DNA of 64,000 nucleotides from Oxalobacteraceae bacterium AB_14 (GTDB taxonomy: Bacteria > Pseudomonadota > Gammaproteobacteria > Burkholderiales > Burkholderiaceae_D): positions 150,515 to 214,514 of the forward strand of contig KB906725.1 of assembly GCA_000381565.1 (NCBI GenBank), written 5' to 3'. Below the pieces are notes generated by a model that saw nothing but the letters and a program-made list of their open reading frames with translations, was not told where the DNA came from and ran no database searches. Below are positions 1 to 9,902 of the stretch, in pieces (position 1 is the stretch's first letter; each line of letters starts with the position of its first letter). The position numbers and the translations under genes are program-made.

Positions 1-530
1 CGGTCGCTCTTCTCGAACACGGTGACGGCGTGGCCGGCGCGCGCCAGCTGCTGCGCCGCCGCCAGGCCGGCGGGACCGGAACCGACCACGGCCACTTTCT
101 TGCCGGATTGCTGCCCGGCCGGCTGCGGCACGACCCAGCCGTGTTCCCAGCCTTCGTCGATGATCTTGTGCTCGATCGACTTGATGCCGACCGGATCGTT
201 GTTGATGCCCAGCGTACAGGCCGCCTCGCACGGCGCGGGGCAGATGCGGCCGGTGAATTCCGGGAAGTTGTTGGTCGAGTGCAGGGTGTCCAGCGCCTCG
301 CGGTAATTGCCGCGATACACCAGGTCATTCCAGTCCGGGATGATGTTGTTGACCGGGCAGCCGGTGTTGCAGAACGGGATGCCGCAATCCATGCAGCGCG
401 CGCCCTGCACCTTGGCCTGTTCATTGCTCAGTGTGATGACGAATTCGGAATAGTTTTTCAAACGCGTAGCAGGCGGCAGATAGCTCTCGTCCTGACGCTT
501 GAATTCCATGAAGCCGGTGATTTTACCCAC
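1..530 (-). CDS. gltD: Glutamate synthase small subunit (N-terminal part)
   Basis: Beta subunit of NADPH-dependent glutamate synthase. It supplies electrons to GltB, which makes two glutamates from glutamine and 2-oxoglutarate. The visible product begins [20 protein letters not shown] and contains the cysteine-rich 4Fe-4S stretch [17 protein letters not shown], then CPAPCEAAC, then the start of the FAD-binding Rossmann fold ([17 protein letters not shown]). The start is taken as the GTG at 530 because it gives the usual GltD N-terminus. The gene lies about 120 bp downstream of gltB on the same strand, with a REP-like element between them. The C-terminal two thirds lie outside the window. Family assignment is secure. 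Confidence 0.95.
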   Translation of the reverse strand, partial: MGKITGFMEFKRQDESYLPPATRLKNYSEFVITLSNEQAKVQGARCMDCGIPFCNTGCPVNNIIPDWNDLVYRGNYREALDTLHSTNNFPEFTGRICPAPCEAACTLGINNDPVGIKSIEHKIIDEGWEHGWVVPQPAGQQSGKKVAVVGSGPAGLAAAQQLARAGHAVTVFEKSD

Positions 531-559
531 GATATAAATCCTTTAGTTAGTCTTCGCTC

Positions 560-639
560 CGTCATTCCCGCGCAGGCGGGAATCTGCTGAGCTGGCTTGG
601 CCGGCGCTCTATGGATCCCCGCTTTCGCGGGGATGACGG
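560..639. repeat. REP-like inverted-repeat pair, copy 1
   Basis: Two hairpins lie head to head. The first is CGTCATTCCCGC / GCGGGAAT and the second is GGATCCCCGC / GCGGGGATGACGG; a spacer of about 40 bp containing CTGAGCTGG separates them. The same architecture recurs at 19262, 25576, 54864 and 58893, with a single hairpin at 50437. This copy sits inside the gltB-gltD operon and could affect the relative expression of the two genes. Confidence 0.85.
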
Positions 640-652
640 TTTCATAGCTGTC

Positions 653-3600
653 TTATGCTGCGATCGGCTGGGCGGATGCGGCTTCGTTCGCCACGTCCTC
701 GGCCATTTCGGCCAGGGCGCGCTTGTATTCGCTCGGGAATACCTTGACGAACTTGCCGCGGCCTTCGGCCCAGTTGTCCAGCAACATGCGGGCACGGGTG
801 CTGCCGGTGTGCTTGAAGTGACGCTCGATCAGGCGCTTCAGGATCACTTCGTCCGCTTCGCGGCCGTGGTCCTTGTGCTGCATGTGCCAGGTTTCGCTCT
901 GGGCCTCCTGTTCCTTGGCGGTCAGCACCGGCTCCAAGGTCACCATCGACGTGTTGCAGCGCGCTTCGAAGTCGCCGTCCGGGTCGTACACGTAGGCGAT
1001 GCCGCCCGACATGCCCGCCGCGAAGTTGCGGCCGGTGGCGCCCAGCACCACCACGGTGCCGCCGGTCATGTATTCGCAACCGTGGTCGCCGGTGCCTTCG
1101 ACGATGGCGGTGGCGCCCGAGTTGCGCACGGCGAAACGCTCGCCGGCCACACCGTTGAAGAAGGCTTCGCCGGCGATCGCGCCGTACAGCACGGTGTTGC
1201 CGATGATGATGTTGTTCACCGCCCAGCCGCGGAACTCGGTGTTCGGACGCACGATGATGCGGCCGCCCGACAAGCCCTTGCCGACGTAGTCGTTGCCTTC
1301 GCCGACCAGGTCGATCGTGATGCCGTGCGCCAGGAAGGCGCAGGCCGACTGGCCCGCCGTGCCTTGCAGCTGGATGTGGATGGTGTCGTCCGGCAGGCCG
1401 GCGTGGCCGTAGCGCTTGGCCACTTCGCCCGACAGCATGGTGCCGACGGTGCGGTTGACGTTGCGCACCGGCGAGATGAACGACACGCGTTCGCCTTTTT
1501 CCAGCGCGGCCTTGGCTTGCGCGATCAGCTTGTGATCGAGCGCCTTGTCCAGGCAGTGGTCCTGTTCCTGCGTGTGATAGATCGAGTCGCCGCTCGGCAC
1601 TTCCGGCGAGTAGAAGATGTTGCTGAAGTCCAGGCCCTTGGCCTTCCAGTGCGTGATCGCCTTGGACTTGTCCAGCAGGTCGACGCGGCCGATCAGCTCG
1701 TCATAGGTGCGGATGCCCAGTTGCGCCATCAACTGGCGGGCTTCCTCGGCGACGAAGAAGAAGTAGTTGACGACGTACTCGGGCTTGCCGGAGAACTTGG
1801 CGCGCAGCACAGGGTCCTGCGTGGCGACGCCGACCGGGCAAGTGTTCAGGTGGCATTTGCGCATCATGATGCAGCCCTCGACCACCAGCGGCGCGGTGGC
1901 GAAGCCGATTTCGTCGGCGCCGAGCATGGCGGCGATGACGACGTCGCGGCCGGTGCGCATCTGGCCATCCGCCTGGACGCGGATGCGGCTGCGCAGACCG
2001 TTCAGCACCAGAGTTTGTTGGGTCTCTGCGAGACCCAACTCCCACGGCGTGCCGGCGTGCTTGACCGACGACAGCGGCGAAGCGCCGGTGCCGCCGTCAT
2101 GGCCGGCCACCACCACGTGATCGGCCTTGGCCTTGGTCACGCCGGCGGCCACGGTGCCGATGCCCACTTCCGACACCAGCTTGACCGAGATCGAAGCGCG
2201 CGGATTGGCGTTCTTCAGGTCGTGGATCAGCTGGGCAAGATCTTCAATCGAATAGATATCGTGGTGCGGCGGCGGTGAGATCAGACCCACGCCCGGCACC
2301 GAGAAGCGCAACGTTGCGATATATTCGGAGACTTTATGGCCCGGCAGCTGGCCGCCTTCGCCCGGCTTGGCGCCCTGCGCCATCTTGATCTGGATCTGGT
2401 CGGCCGAGTTCAGGTAGGCCGCGGTCACGCCGAAACGGCCCGACGCCACCTGCTTGATGCGCGAGCGCAGCGAATCGCCTTCCTGCAAGGCAATGTCGAC
2501 CACCATCTGCTCCTTGCCCATGACCGACGCCATGGTCTCGCCCTGCTTGATCTTGATGCCCTTCAGTTCCATCGTGTAGCGCGATGGATCTTCGCCGCCC
2601 TCGCCGGTGTTGGACTTGCCGCCGATGCGGTTCATCGCTACCGCCAGCGTGGCGTGGGCTTCGGTCGAGATCGAACCCATGGACATCGCGCCGGTCGCGA
2701 AGCGCTTGACGATTTCCTTGGCCGGCTCGACTTCGTCCAGCGGGATCGCCTTGCTCGGATCGAGCTTGAACTCGAACAGGCCGCGCAAGGTCAGGTGGCG
2801 CTTGCTCTGGTCGTTGATGATCTGGGCGTACTCCTTATAGCTGGAGAAGTTGTTGCTGCGGGTCGAATGCTGCAACTTGGCGATCGCATCCGGGGTCCAC
2901 AGGTGGTCTTCGCCGCGCACGCGGTAGGCGTACTCGCCGCCGGCGTCCAGATGGTTGGCCAGCACTGGATCGTTGCCGAAGGCCAGGTTGTGCAGGCGCA
3001 GCGCTTCTTCCGCCACTTCAAACACGCCGATGCCTTCAACGTTGGAGGCCGTGCCCTTGAAATACTTGTCGACCAGCGACTTGTTCAGGCCGACGGCTTC
3101 GAAGATCTGCGCGCCGCAGTAGGACATATAGGTCGAAATGCCCATCTTGGACATGACCTTCATCAGGCCCTTGCCGACGGCCTTGGTGTAGTTGTAGACC
3201 GCCTTGTCGCCGGTCATGTCGCCCGGCATGCCGAGCGCCATCTCGACCAGCGTTTCCATCGCCAGGTAAGGGTGGATCGCTTCGGCGCCGTAGCCTGCCA
3301 GCAGCGCGAAGTGGTGGGTCTCGCGGGCCGAGCCGGTCTCGACGACCAGGCCGGTGGAGGCGCGCAGGCCCTTGCTGACCAGATGCTGGTGCACGGTCGA
3401 AGTCGCCAGCAGCGCGGGAATCGCCACGCGCTCCGGGCTCACCGAGCGGTCCGAGACGATCAGGATGTTGTGGCCGGACTTGACCGCATCGACCGCCTCG
3501 GCGCACAGCGAGGCCAGGCAGGCTTCCACGCCGTCCTTGCCCCATGCCAGCGGATAGCAGATGTTGAGCTCATATGACTTGAATTTGCCGCCGGTATGCG

Positions 3601-5380
3601 CGCTGATGCCGCGCAGTCGGGCCATGTCGTCGAAGCCCAGGATAGGCTGCGACACTTCCAGGCGCATCGGCGGATTGACGTTGTTGGTGTCGAGCAGATT
3701 CGGTTTCGGGCCGATGAAGGACACCAGCGACATCACCATCGCTTCGCGGATCGGGTCGATCGGCGGGTTGGTCACTTGCGCGAACAGCTGCTTGAAGTAG
3801 TTGTACAGCGGCTTGAGCTTGTTGGACATGACGGCCAGCGGCGAGTCGTTGCCCATCGAGCCGGTGGCTTCTTCGCCGGCGGCGGCCATCGGCGCCATCA
3901 GGAATTTCAAATCTTCCTGGGTGTAGCCGAAGGCTTGCTGGCGGTCCAGCAGCGACGGCACGGCTTTTTCGCCCTGGGCCGGTGCGACATCCCTGGCGCG
4001 GTTGTGCGCCAGCTGGCTTTCGCTGAGCTTGATTTCATTGAGCTTGATGCGCACCGCGTTGATCCACGCCTTGTACGGCTTGGCGTTGGCGTAGGTGTCC
4101 TTCAACTCTTTATCGTCGATGATGCGGCCCGCTTCCAGGTCGATCAGGAACATCTTGCCTGGTTGCAGACGCCATTTCTGGATGATTTTCGATTCTGGAA
4201 TCGGCAGCACGCCCGATTCCGAGGCCATCACCACCAGGTCGTCGTCGGTGACGATGTAGCGGGCCGGACGCAAACCATTGCGGTCCAGGGTGCCGCCGAT
4301 GTAGCGGCCGTCGGTGAAGGCCATGGCGGCCGGGCCGTCCCATGGTTCCATCATGGCGGCGTGATATTCGTAGAACGCACGGCGATTGTCGTCCATCGTG
4401 CCGTGATTTTCCCAGGCTTCCGGGATCATCATCATCATCGCCTGGGCGATCGGATAGCCTGCCATCAGCAGCAGTTCCAGCGCGTTGTCGAAGCAGGCGG
4501 TGTCCGACTGGCCTTCGTAGATCAGCGGGAACAGTTTCTGCAGGTCGTCGCCCAGCACGGCCGATTTCATCACGCCTTCACGGGCGCGCATCCAGTTGAA
4601 GTTGCCTTTGACGGTGTTGATCTCGCCGTTGTGGGCGATCAGGCGGTACGGGTGGGCCAGCGGCCATTCCGGGAAGGTGTTGGTCGAGAAACGCTGGTGC
4701 ACCAGCGCCAGCGCGGAGATGCAGCGCGCGTCTTGCAGGTCTTTATAGTAGACGCCGACCTGGTCCGCCAGCAGCAGGCCCTTGTAGACGATGGTACGGG
4801 CCGACAGCGAGGCCACGAAGAATTCTTTGCCGTGGATCAGTTTCAGGGCCTGGATGGCGTGGCCGGACGACTTGCGGATCACGTACAGCTTGCGTTCCAG
4901 CGCGTCGGTCACCATGATGTCGGCGCCGCGGCCGATGAAGATCTGGCGGATCACCGGCTCTTTGGCGCGCACGGTGGGGGACATCGGCATGTCGCCATCG
5001 ACCGGCACATTGCGCCAGCCCAGCACGACCTGGCCTTCGGCGCGCACGGCGCGCTCGATTTCCTGTTCGCAGGCGATGCGGGAAGCGTTTTCCTTCGGCA
5101 GGAACACCATGCCGACACCGTATTCGCCTGGCGGCGGCAGTTCCACGCCCTGCTTGGCCATCTCGTCGCGGTAGTACTGGTCCGGGATCTGGATCAGGAT
5201 GCCGGCGCCATCGCCCATCAGCGCATCGGCGCCGACGGCGCCCCGGTGATCGAGGTTTTTCAGGATCAACAGACCCTGTTCCACGATGGAGTGGCTCTTG
5301 TTGCCCTTGATGTGGGCGACGAAACCGACGCCGCAGGCATCGTGTTCATTGGACGGATCGTACAGACCTTGGGCTTTCAT
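653..5380 (-). CDS. gltB: Glutamate synthase large subunit
   Basis: Alpha subunit of glutamate synthase: an N-terminal class II glutaminase, a central domain, an FMN-binding TIM barrel with a 3Fe-4S cluster, and a C-terminal beta-helix (GXGXG) domain. The start is set at ATG 5380, which gives [20 protein letters not shown] and places the nucleophile Cys16 after a short propeptide that is removed in this family. A GGAGAG ribosome site lies just upstream. At 1575 residues the length is normal. The cluster cysteines are visible in [13 protein letters not shown]. Other landmarks are [13 protein letters not shown] and the C-terminal GGxxxVxG-type repeats. It is the first gene of a gltBD operon. 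Confidence 0.98.
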   Translation of the reverse strand: MKAQGLYDPSNEHDACGVGFVAHIKGNKSHSIVEQGLLILKNLDHRGAVGADALMGDGAGILIQIPDQYYRDEMAKQGVELPPPGEYGVGMVFLPKENASRIACEQEIERAVRAEGQVVLGWRNVPVDGDMPMSPTVRAKEPVIRQIFIGRGADIMVTDALERKLYVIRKSSGHAIQALKLIHGKEFFVASLSARTIVYKGLLLADQVGVYYKDLQDARCISALALVHQRFSTNTFPEWPLAHPYRLIAHNGEINTVKGNFNWMRAREGVMKSAVLGDDLQKLFPLIYEGQSDTACFDNALELLLMAGYPIAQAMMMMIPEAWENHGTMDDNRRAFYEYHAAMMEPWDGPAAMAFTDGRYIGGTLDRNGLRPARYIVTDDDLVVMASESGVLPIPESKIIQKWRLQPGKMFLIDLEAGRIIDDKELKDTYANAKPYKAWINAVRIKLNEIKLSESQLAHNRARDVAPAQGEKAVPSLLDRQQAFGYTQEDLKFLMAPMAAAGEEATGSMGNDSPLAVMSNKLKPLYNYFKQLFAQVTNPPIDPIREAMVMSLVSFIGPKPNLLDTNNVNPPMRLEVSQPILGFDDMARLRGISAHTGGKFKSYELNICYPLAWGKDGVEACLASLCAEAVDAVKSGHNILIVSDRSVSPERVAIPALLATSTVHQHLVSKGLRASTGLVVETGSARETHHFALLAGYGAEAIHPYLAMETLVEMALGMPGDMTGDKAVYNYTKAVGKGLMKVMSKMGISTYMSYCGAQIFEAVGLNKSLVDKYFKGTASNVEGIGVFEVAEEALRLHNLAFGNDPVLANHLDAGGEYAYRVRGEDHLWTPDAIAKLQHSTRSNNFSSYKEYAQIINDQSKRHLTLRGLFEFKLDPSKAIPLDEVEPAKEIVKRFATGAMSMGSISTEAHATLAVAMNRIGGKSNTGEGGEDPSRYTMELKGIKIKQGETMASVMGKEQMVVDIALQEGDSLRSRIKQVASGRFGVTAAYLNSADQIQIKMAQGAKPGEGGQLPGHKVSEYIATLRFSVPGVGLISPPPHHDIYSIEDLAQLIHDLKNANPRASISVKLVSEVGIGTVAAGVTKAKADHVVVAGHDGGTGASPLSSVKHAGTPWELGLAETQQTLVLNGLRSRIRVQADGQMRTGRDVVIAAMLGADEIGFATAPLVVEGCIMMRKCHLNTCPVGVATQDPVLRAKFSGKPEYVVNYFFFVAEEARQLMAQLGIRTYDELIGRVDLLDKSKAITHWKAKGLDFSNIFYSPEVPSGDSIYHTQEQDHCLDKALDHKLIAQAKAALEKGERVSFISPVRNVNRTVGTMLSGEVAKRYGHAGLPDDTIHIQLQGTAGQSACAFLAHGITIDLVGEGNDYVGKGLSGGRIIVRPNTEFRGWAVNNIIIGNTVLYGAIAGEAFFNGVAGERFAVRNSGATAIVEGTGDHGCEYMTGGTVVVLGATGRNFAAGMSGGIAYVYDPDGDFEARCNTSMVTLEPVLTAKEQEAQSETWHMQHKDHGREADEVILKRLIERHFKHTGSTRARMLLDNWAEGRGKFVKVFPSEYKRALAEMAEDVANEAASAQPIAA

Positions 5381-5417
5381 GGGGGCTCTCCACTGCAATT
5401 TTGACTAACGAAAAGCT

Positions 5418-5446
5418 AGAGTAGTGCAATGCAGCGTAAACTTCAA
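5418..5446 (-). promoter_or_regulatory. Probable gltBD promoter
   Basis: Read on the minus strand, TTGAAG (5446-5441) and TACTCT (5423-5418) are separated by 17 bp. They lie about 40 bp upstream of the gltB start, as expected for a sigma70 promoter. The match is moderate and rests on spacing and position only. Confidence 0.45.
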
Positions 5447-5528
5447 CAATAACAATTAGGGTCGGAGTCAGATTAAATTTTCACACGTTGCTGGAAATTT
5501 TAATTGGGGACAGAGTGATGCCAGCCCT

Positions 5529-5561
5529 AAAAAACCGCGGGAATTGTCCATTCCCGCGGTT
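5529..5561 (-). terminator. Rho-independent terminator of the RAYT gene
   Basis: A perfect 11-bp stem (AACCGCGGGAA / TTCCCGCGGTT) with a 7-base loop is followed on the minus strand by a T run. It lies 13 bp past the transposase stop codon. Its arm shares ATTCCCGC with the dispersed REP-like hairpins. Confidence 0.85.
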
Positions 5562-5573
5562 ACAGCTAGTGGC

Positions 5574-6275
5574 TCAGGCCGCTTCCGGTTTGATTTTGAA
5601 CGGTCTGCCGCGCTTGGCCGGCAATACCTGGCGCTTGACCTTATGCTGCAGCGCCGCCTTGAATTGCTCGCTGCCCAGCGGCCAGCCCTTGAGCAGCGCC
5701 TTGCCGATGCCGGCCACCTCGTCCTCGCTCAGCGCCGGCTCGGCCAGCGCGATATAGGCAGCCTCGCGCTGGAACGGCGTGTTGCCCAGCTCCCAGAACT
5801 TCGGATGGTCGACGATCAGGCCGTCCGAACGCAGCCCGGCGTGGTGCGGATAGCTGGACCATGGATAATCCTCGGCCCGCCCCACCATGCCGTTGCGCAC
5901 CGGATTGAACTCGATATAACGGCTGCACGACATGAAGTATTGCTCTGCGTCGATCAGCGAGGTTTTGTAGCGTCCGTTCCACAAAGTGCCGCTGCGGCCG
6001 TATTTCTGGTTGAAATAGGGCACGTAGTAGCGGCCTATCCACTGCATCATCTGGCCCAGGCCGTCCGCATCGGCCGGCGTGACCAGCAAATGCAGGTGGT
6101 TCGGCATTAAAACGTAGGCGTGCACCGCCACTTTGTAGTTCTTGGCGGCGGTGCGCAGCCAGCCCAGGAAGGCTTGATAATCTTCCGTGCCCTGGAAGAT
6201 GGTTTGGTTGTTATTACCGGTCTGGATAACGTGATGCGGCTGGCCGGGGACGATCAAGCGGGGTAGACGTGCCAT
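5574..6275 (-). CDS. REP-associated tyrosine transposase (RAYT, Y1/HUH family)
   Basis: A 233-residue protein of the IS200-like Y1_Tnp superfamily. The metal-binding HUH motif is visible as MPNHLHLL (His60, His62). Family blocks also seen are ARLPRLIVPGQPHHVIQ at the N-terminus, then GTLWNGRYKTSL and RYIEFNPVR; the last two belong to the region that carries the catalytic tyrosine. The ATG at 6275 is preferred over an upstream TTG because it gives the family N-terminus. RAYTs are thought to spread or maintain REP palindromes, and the window carries at least six REP-like loci. The common QRGNN motif reads QTGNNN here. Whether this protein acts on those repeats is inference. Confidence 0.9.
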   Translation of the reverse strand: MARLPRLIVPGQPHHVIQTGNNNQTIFQGTEDYQAFLGWLRTAAKNYKVAVHAYVLMPNHLHLLVTPADADGLGQMMQWIGRYYVPYFNQKYGRSGTLWNGRYKTSLIDAEQYFMSCSRYIEFNPVRNGMVGRAEDYPWSSYPHHAGLRSDGLIVDHPKFWELGNTPFQREAAYIALAEPALSEDEVAGIGKALLKGWPLGSEQFKAALQHKVKRQVLPAKRGRPFKIKPEAA

Positions 6276-6332
6276 AAATTCGAGCAAAATGGTTCGGATA
6301 CGGCCATTCTACACCACTCTGTCCCCGATTAT

Positions 6333-7928
6333 TCAAGCACCCAACAAAACCGGCCTGACTCTGTCCCTCTTTTTGCTCATGTTGCCGGAAAGCTGGAACA
6401 CGCTGACCACGCGGGCCAGCGCGCCACTCTGGTCCTGCAAGGCCGCAGAGGCGGCGGCCGCTTCCTCGACCAGCGCGGCGTTCTGCTGCGTCACCTGGTC
6501 CATCTGCGCGATGGCGCGGTTGATCTGCTCGATGCCGTTGGTCTGCTCGGCGCTGGCGGCGGTGATTTCGCCGATGATATCGGTCACGTGCCGCACGTTG
6601 ACGACGATTTCCCGCATCGTGCTGCCGGCCTGGGCCACCAGGCGCGCGCCGCTCTCCACCTTGTTGACCGAATCGCCGATCAGGGCCTTGATTTCCTGGG
6701 CGGCGCTGGCGCTGCGCTGGGCCAGGTTGCGCACCTCGGTCGCCACCACCGCGAAGCCGCGCCCCTGCTCGCCGGCACGGGCCGCCTCCACCGCCGCGTT
6801 CAGCGCCAGGATATTGGTCTGGAAGGCGATGCCGTCGATCACCGCGATGATGTCGACGATCTTGTGCGCGGAGGCGCTGATCTCGCTCATGGTGTCGACC
6901 ACCTCGTCGACCACGCTGCCGCCCTTGACCGCCACTTCCGAGGCCGACAGCGCCAGCGTATGCGCCTGGCGCGAGTTGTTGCCGTTCTGTTTGACGGTGG
7001 CGGTCAGTTCTTCCATCGACGAGGCGGTCTGTTGCAGCGAACTGGCCTGCTGTTCGGTGCGGGCCGACAAATCGAGGTTGCCGCTGGCGATCTGGCCGGA
7101 AGCGGTGGCAATGGTGTCGGTGCCGCTGCGAACCTCGCCGACAATGTTCACCAGGCTGGCGTTCATGTCCTTCAGCGCTTGCAGCAGCATGCCGGTCTCG
7201 TCCTTGCTGCGGACGTCGATCGTGCTGCTCAGGTCGCCGGCAGCGACGGTCTGCGCCACCCGCACCGCTTTGTGGATGGGACCGGTGATCGAGACCCCGA
7301 TGATGTAGGCGAACCAGGCGCCCAGCGCCAGCGCGCCGGCCGTCAGCGCCAGCAGGAAGCGCTGGCCGGAACGGTATTGCGTCTGCACCTCTTGCCCCAT
7401 CCTGCGGCCAACGCCGGCCTCGTGCTCGCCGATTTTGCGCACCTTGGCCAGGTAGGCGTCGAACTGCGGTTCGAGCTTGCTGTCGGCCAGGGCGCGGGCG
7501 CCGGCGAGGTCGCCGCTCTTCTTGAGCTTGAACAACAAGTCGCGGCTGGCCGCATACCCCTTGCGCACCGAGGCGACGGACGCCAGCAAGGCTTTTTCCT
7601 CATCGCTGACGAGCAGGGGTTCGAGTTGTTTCTGGATGGCGTTGACGCGCGCGCGGGTGGCGGCGGCCTTCTCGGAGAGCGCCGGCGATTCGGCGGTTTC
7701 GGTGTTGCGGGCAAAGGCCAGTACGCTGACGCCGCTGATACCGATCTGGTTAAGCCATTCGGCGGTCAGGCGCTCCTTGACGCTGGCGCTGCCGACCATC
7801 TGCTCGGTCAGGTCGCCCACCGATTGCAAGCGCCATATACCGGCCATGGCCATGCCGACGACCAACAACATCACCAGGCCAAAGCCGCCGGCCAGGCGTA
7901 TCCCTATCTTCCAATCGCTGTAGCGCAT
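6333..7928 (-). CDS. Methyl-accepting chemotaxis protein
   Basis: Membrane chemoreceptor. It has an N-terminal transmembrane helix (about residues 10-30), a four-helix-bundle periplasmic sensor, a second membrane helix near residues 185-205, a HAMP domain, and a cytoplasmic signalling domain with the conserved hairpin tip IAFQTNILALNAAVEAARAG. The start is ATG 7928 because GGGGAG lies seven bases upstream. The family normally ends just after VSVFQL. Here about 18 more residues follow (ending KKRDRVRPVLLGA), encoded by DNA that carries the RAYT-type repeat at 6358, so the element seems to have replaced the native end. A C-terminal CheR/CheB pentapeptide is not seen. The ligand is unknown. Confidence 0.93.
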   Translation of the reverse strand: MRYSDWKIGIRLAGGFGLVMLLVVGMAMAGIWRLQSVGDLTEQMVGSASVKERLTAEWLNQIGISGVSVLAFARNTETAESPALSEKAAATRARVNAIQKQLEPLLVSDEEKALLASVASVRKGYAASRDLLFKLKKSGDLAGARALADSKLEPQFDAYLAKVRKIGEHEAGVGRRMGQEVQTQYRSGQRFLLALTAGALALGAWFAYIIGVSITGPIHKAVRVAQTVAAGDLSSTIDVRSKDETGMLLQALKDMNASLVNIVGEVRSGTDTIATASGQIASGNLDLSARTEQQASSLQQTASSMEELTATVKQNGNNSRQAHTLALSASEVAVKGGSVVDEVVDTMSEISASAHKIVDIIAVIDGIAFQTNILALNAAVEAARAGEQGRGFAVVATEVRNLAQRSASAAQEIKALIGDSVNKVESGARLVAQAGSTMREIVVNVRHVTDIIGEITAASAEQTNGIEQINRAIAQMDQVTQQNAALVEEAAAASAALQDQSGALARVVSVFQLSGNMSKKRDRVRPVLLGA

Positions 7929-8032
7929 TACAATTCTCCCCAACAGGTCTAGACGGAAAATTCATGCTACGCCAAAGCTGCGCTTAGGAAACTCTCACAT
8001 TTCCACATAACAAAATTACTATCGGGATAGAA

Positions 8033-8713
8033 TCAAGACAAGTTAAAGCTGGCGGACAGGCTGTAGCCTTCGCCATAGGCGCTGCGCAGCGGCAGGTCCT
8101 GGCCCAGGCCGGTGCGGGCTTTTTTGCGTAAACGATACACCAGCATGTCGACCCGGCGGCCGGCGTCCGGATCGTCGCCGCCGATGCCGGCGACGATGAC
8201 CTGGCGCGGCACGGGACGGGTGTTAATCGTCAGCAGATGCAGGAAATTGCATTCTTTTTCAGTCAGGGTGATCGCCATGCCCTGCAGTTCCAGCTGGCGG
8301 GCGCTGACTTTGAGCGTCCACTTGCTCGGCACCGGCACGGTTTCCTGCGGACCGACGCGGCGATCCAGCGCCTCGATGTGGGCCGCCAGTTCCGGGAATT
8401 TGATCGGCTTGGTCAGATAGTGGTCGGCGCCCAGGCGCAGACCGAGGATGCGGTTGTCGAACGCGACCCGGCCGGTCAGCACCAGCAGGCCGATCTGCGG
8501 ATACAGCTGGCGCATCCGGGGTATCACATTGAAACCGTCTTCGTCCGGCAGGCCCAGATCGAGCACCACCACGCCGACATTGCCCTGGCTCAGGGCCGAC
8601 CACATTTCGCTGGCGTTGTTAGTGATGTGCACTTCGTGTTCAAGCTCAGTCAAAAACTCTGCCATTTCTTCGGCATAGTCCAGATTGTCTTCCACGATGA
8701 GTATTTGCGTCAT
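8033..8713 (-). CDS. OmpR-family response regulator
   Basis: A two-component response regulator of 226 residues. The receiver domain (1-120) has the acidic pair in VEDN, the phospho-acceptor Asp52 in VVVLDLGLP and the conserved Lys in LTKPIKFPEL. The C-terminal winged-helix DNA-binding domain includes LTEKECNFLHLL and RVDMLVYRLRKK. ATG 8713 is chosen over an upstream TTG because it starts the receiver directly (MTQILIVEDN). The gene follows the histidine kinase at 8769 by 55 bp on the same strand, so the two are very probably cognate. Targets are unknown. Confidence 0.93.
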   Translation of the reverse strand: MTQILIVEDNLDYAEEMAEFLTELEHEVHITNNASEMWSALSQGNVGVVVLDLGLPDEDGFNVIPRMRQLYPQIGLLVLTGRVAFDNRILGLRLGADHYLTKPIKFPELAAHIEALDRRVGPQETVPVPSKWTLKVSARQLELQGMAITLTEKECNFLHLLTINTRPVPRQVIVAGIGGDDPDAGRRVDMLVYRLRKKARTGLGQDLPLRSAYGEGYSLSASFNLS

Positions 8714-8768
8714 TGATGCGCCATTCGATCGATTATTGAGCAACAGTGCCCAGTACTGCCTTGCTATT

Positions 8769-9902
8769 TCAGCTTGCGCTCAAGGAATTATCACTGCTGC
8801 CACCCGCCCGCGCAAGGCTTTTCCCGGCGCTGGCCGCTATGGGCAGCCAAATCCGAAATTCAGTGCCGCTTTCAGAAACATTTGTTGCCGTCAGCGTCCC
8901 ACCGTGCACATCCACCACCGCGCGCGCCATATACAGGCCCAGCCCCGATCCGGCGATGCCGGCGGCGTTGCTGCCGCGGAAGGATTTATCGAACACCCGC
9001 GCCAATTCCGCCGCCGGCAGGCCGGCTCCGTGATCGCGCACCAGCAACTCGACGCCGCCCTCGCTTGCCATTTTGCCTATCAATTCTATCGGAGTATTGG
9101 CAGTCGTGTACTTAATTGCATTGTCGAGCAAAATTTCCAGGCATAAACGCACACCGGCGGGGTCGCAGCGCATCCACTGCGGCAGCGATGCGGTCCGCAC
9201 GGTCACGCACGGACGACGGCTGCGCGCCTGCTCGGCCACCGCTTCCAGCAGCGTGGCGGGGCAGATTTCGTTCGGCTGGCGTTGGCGGCCGATGCTGGCC
9301 ATGCGCTCGGGCGACAGGTACTCGTCCAGCATCGCCAGCATGCGGTCGACCGCGGTCTGGATCTTGCGGTAGCGCTTGCGCGTGCCTTCGTCGTGGTGGG
9401 CGCCGGTCATTTCCAGGCGCTGCACGGCGCCGTCGATGGTCGACAGCGGCGTGCGGAATTCGTGCGACAGCATGGAGGCGAACTTTTTCTGCTGCGCGGC
9501 CAGCTCGCGGCGCGCGCTCAGGTCGCGCACCACACCGACCACGCTGACGGCGACGCCGCGCCCGTCGAGGATCAGGGTGGATGCGATTTCCACCGGCAGC
9601 AGGCGGCCGTCGGCATGCGGCAATTCGGTCTCGCGCAGCAGGCGCACGCGGCTCAGGTCGCCGCCGGCGTGGCGTTCCAGCCTGGCGGGCAATTGCTGCA
9701 ACAGGCCGGCCGCCAGCGCCTGCGCCGAATCCAGCGTGTAGCCGAACTGGCGCTCGGCGGCCGGGCTGAGCCAGGATAGTCGCAGGCTGGCGCAGTCGGC
9801 CATCCAGCTGACCTCGTCGCTGTGCTGGAGCACCAGGCGATAGCGCTCGGCCTCGGCCTGCGACTGGCGCAACGCCGCTTGCAGTTCGGCCACGGTCGCC
9901 AC
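8769..9902 (-). CDS. Soluble PAS-domain sensor histidine kinase
   Basis: A 377-residue kinase without any evident membrane segment, so probably cytoplasmic. An N-terminal coiled start leads into a PAS domain (about 15-130). HisKA follows, with phospho-acceptor His147 in SMLSHEFRTPLS, then a HATPase_c domain with N box ILLDNAIKYT, G1 DHGAGLP and G2 GSGLGLYMA. The GTG start directly follows the TAA of the SNF2 helicase gene (TAAGTG, zero spacing), implying translational coupling. The next gene is its likely response regulator. The signal may be intracellular, and the coupling with a helicase is unusual. Confidence 0.92.
   Translation of the reverse strand: MATVAELQAALRQSQAEAERYRLVLQHSDEVSWMADCASLRLSWLSPAAERQFGYTLDSAQALAAGLLQQLPARLERHAGGDLSRVRLLRETELPHADGRLLPVEIASTLILDGRGVAVSVVGVVRDLSARRELAAQQKKFASMLSHEFRTPLSTIDGAVQRLEMTGAHHDEGTRKRYRKIQTAVDRMLAMLDEYLSPERMASIGRQRQPNEICPATLLEAVAEQARSRRPCVTVRTASLPQWMRCDPAGVRLCLEILLDNAIKYTTANTPIELIGKMASEGGVELLVRDHGAGLPAAELARVFDKSFRGSNAAGIAGSGLGLYMARAVVDVHGGTLTATNVSESGTEFRIWLPIAASAGKSLARAGGSSDNSLSAS

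Larger units (their letters stand above)
5502..6330 (-). mobile_element. RAYT element with 19-bp terminal inverted repeats
   Basis: The left end at 5502-5520 and the right end at 6312-6330 are inverted copies sharing 17 of 19 bases around the core GGGGACAGAGT. A further inverted copy of the core (ACTCTGTCCC) lies at 6358-6367. The element holds a single Y1/HUH transposase gene and its terminator. The repeats directly flank the gene, which suggests one module, though REP-associated transposases are usually domesticated and not freely mobile. Confidence 0.7.

Noticed and set aside
560..639. CRISPR array formed by the CGTCATTCCCGC repeats
   Set aside because: Copies are scattered over 58 kb, palindromic, without regular spacers, and no cas gene is present.
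5461..5500. A promoter for the RAYT gene or gltB in the AT-rich stretch
   Set aside because: The RAYT gene reads toward this stretch from the other side. The gltB promoter candidate lies at 5418-5446, and no clear box pair was seen here.
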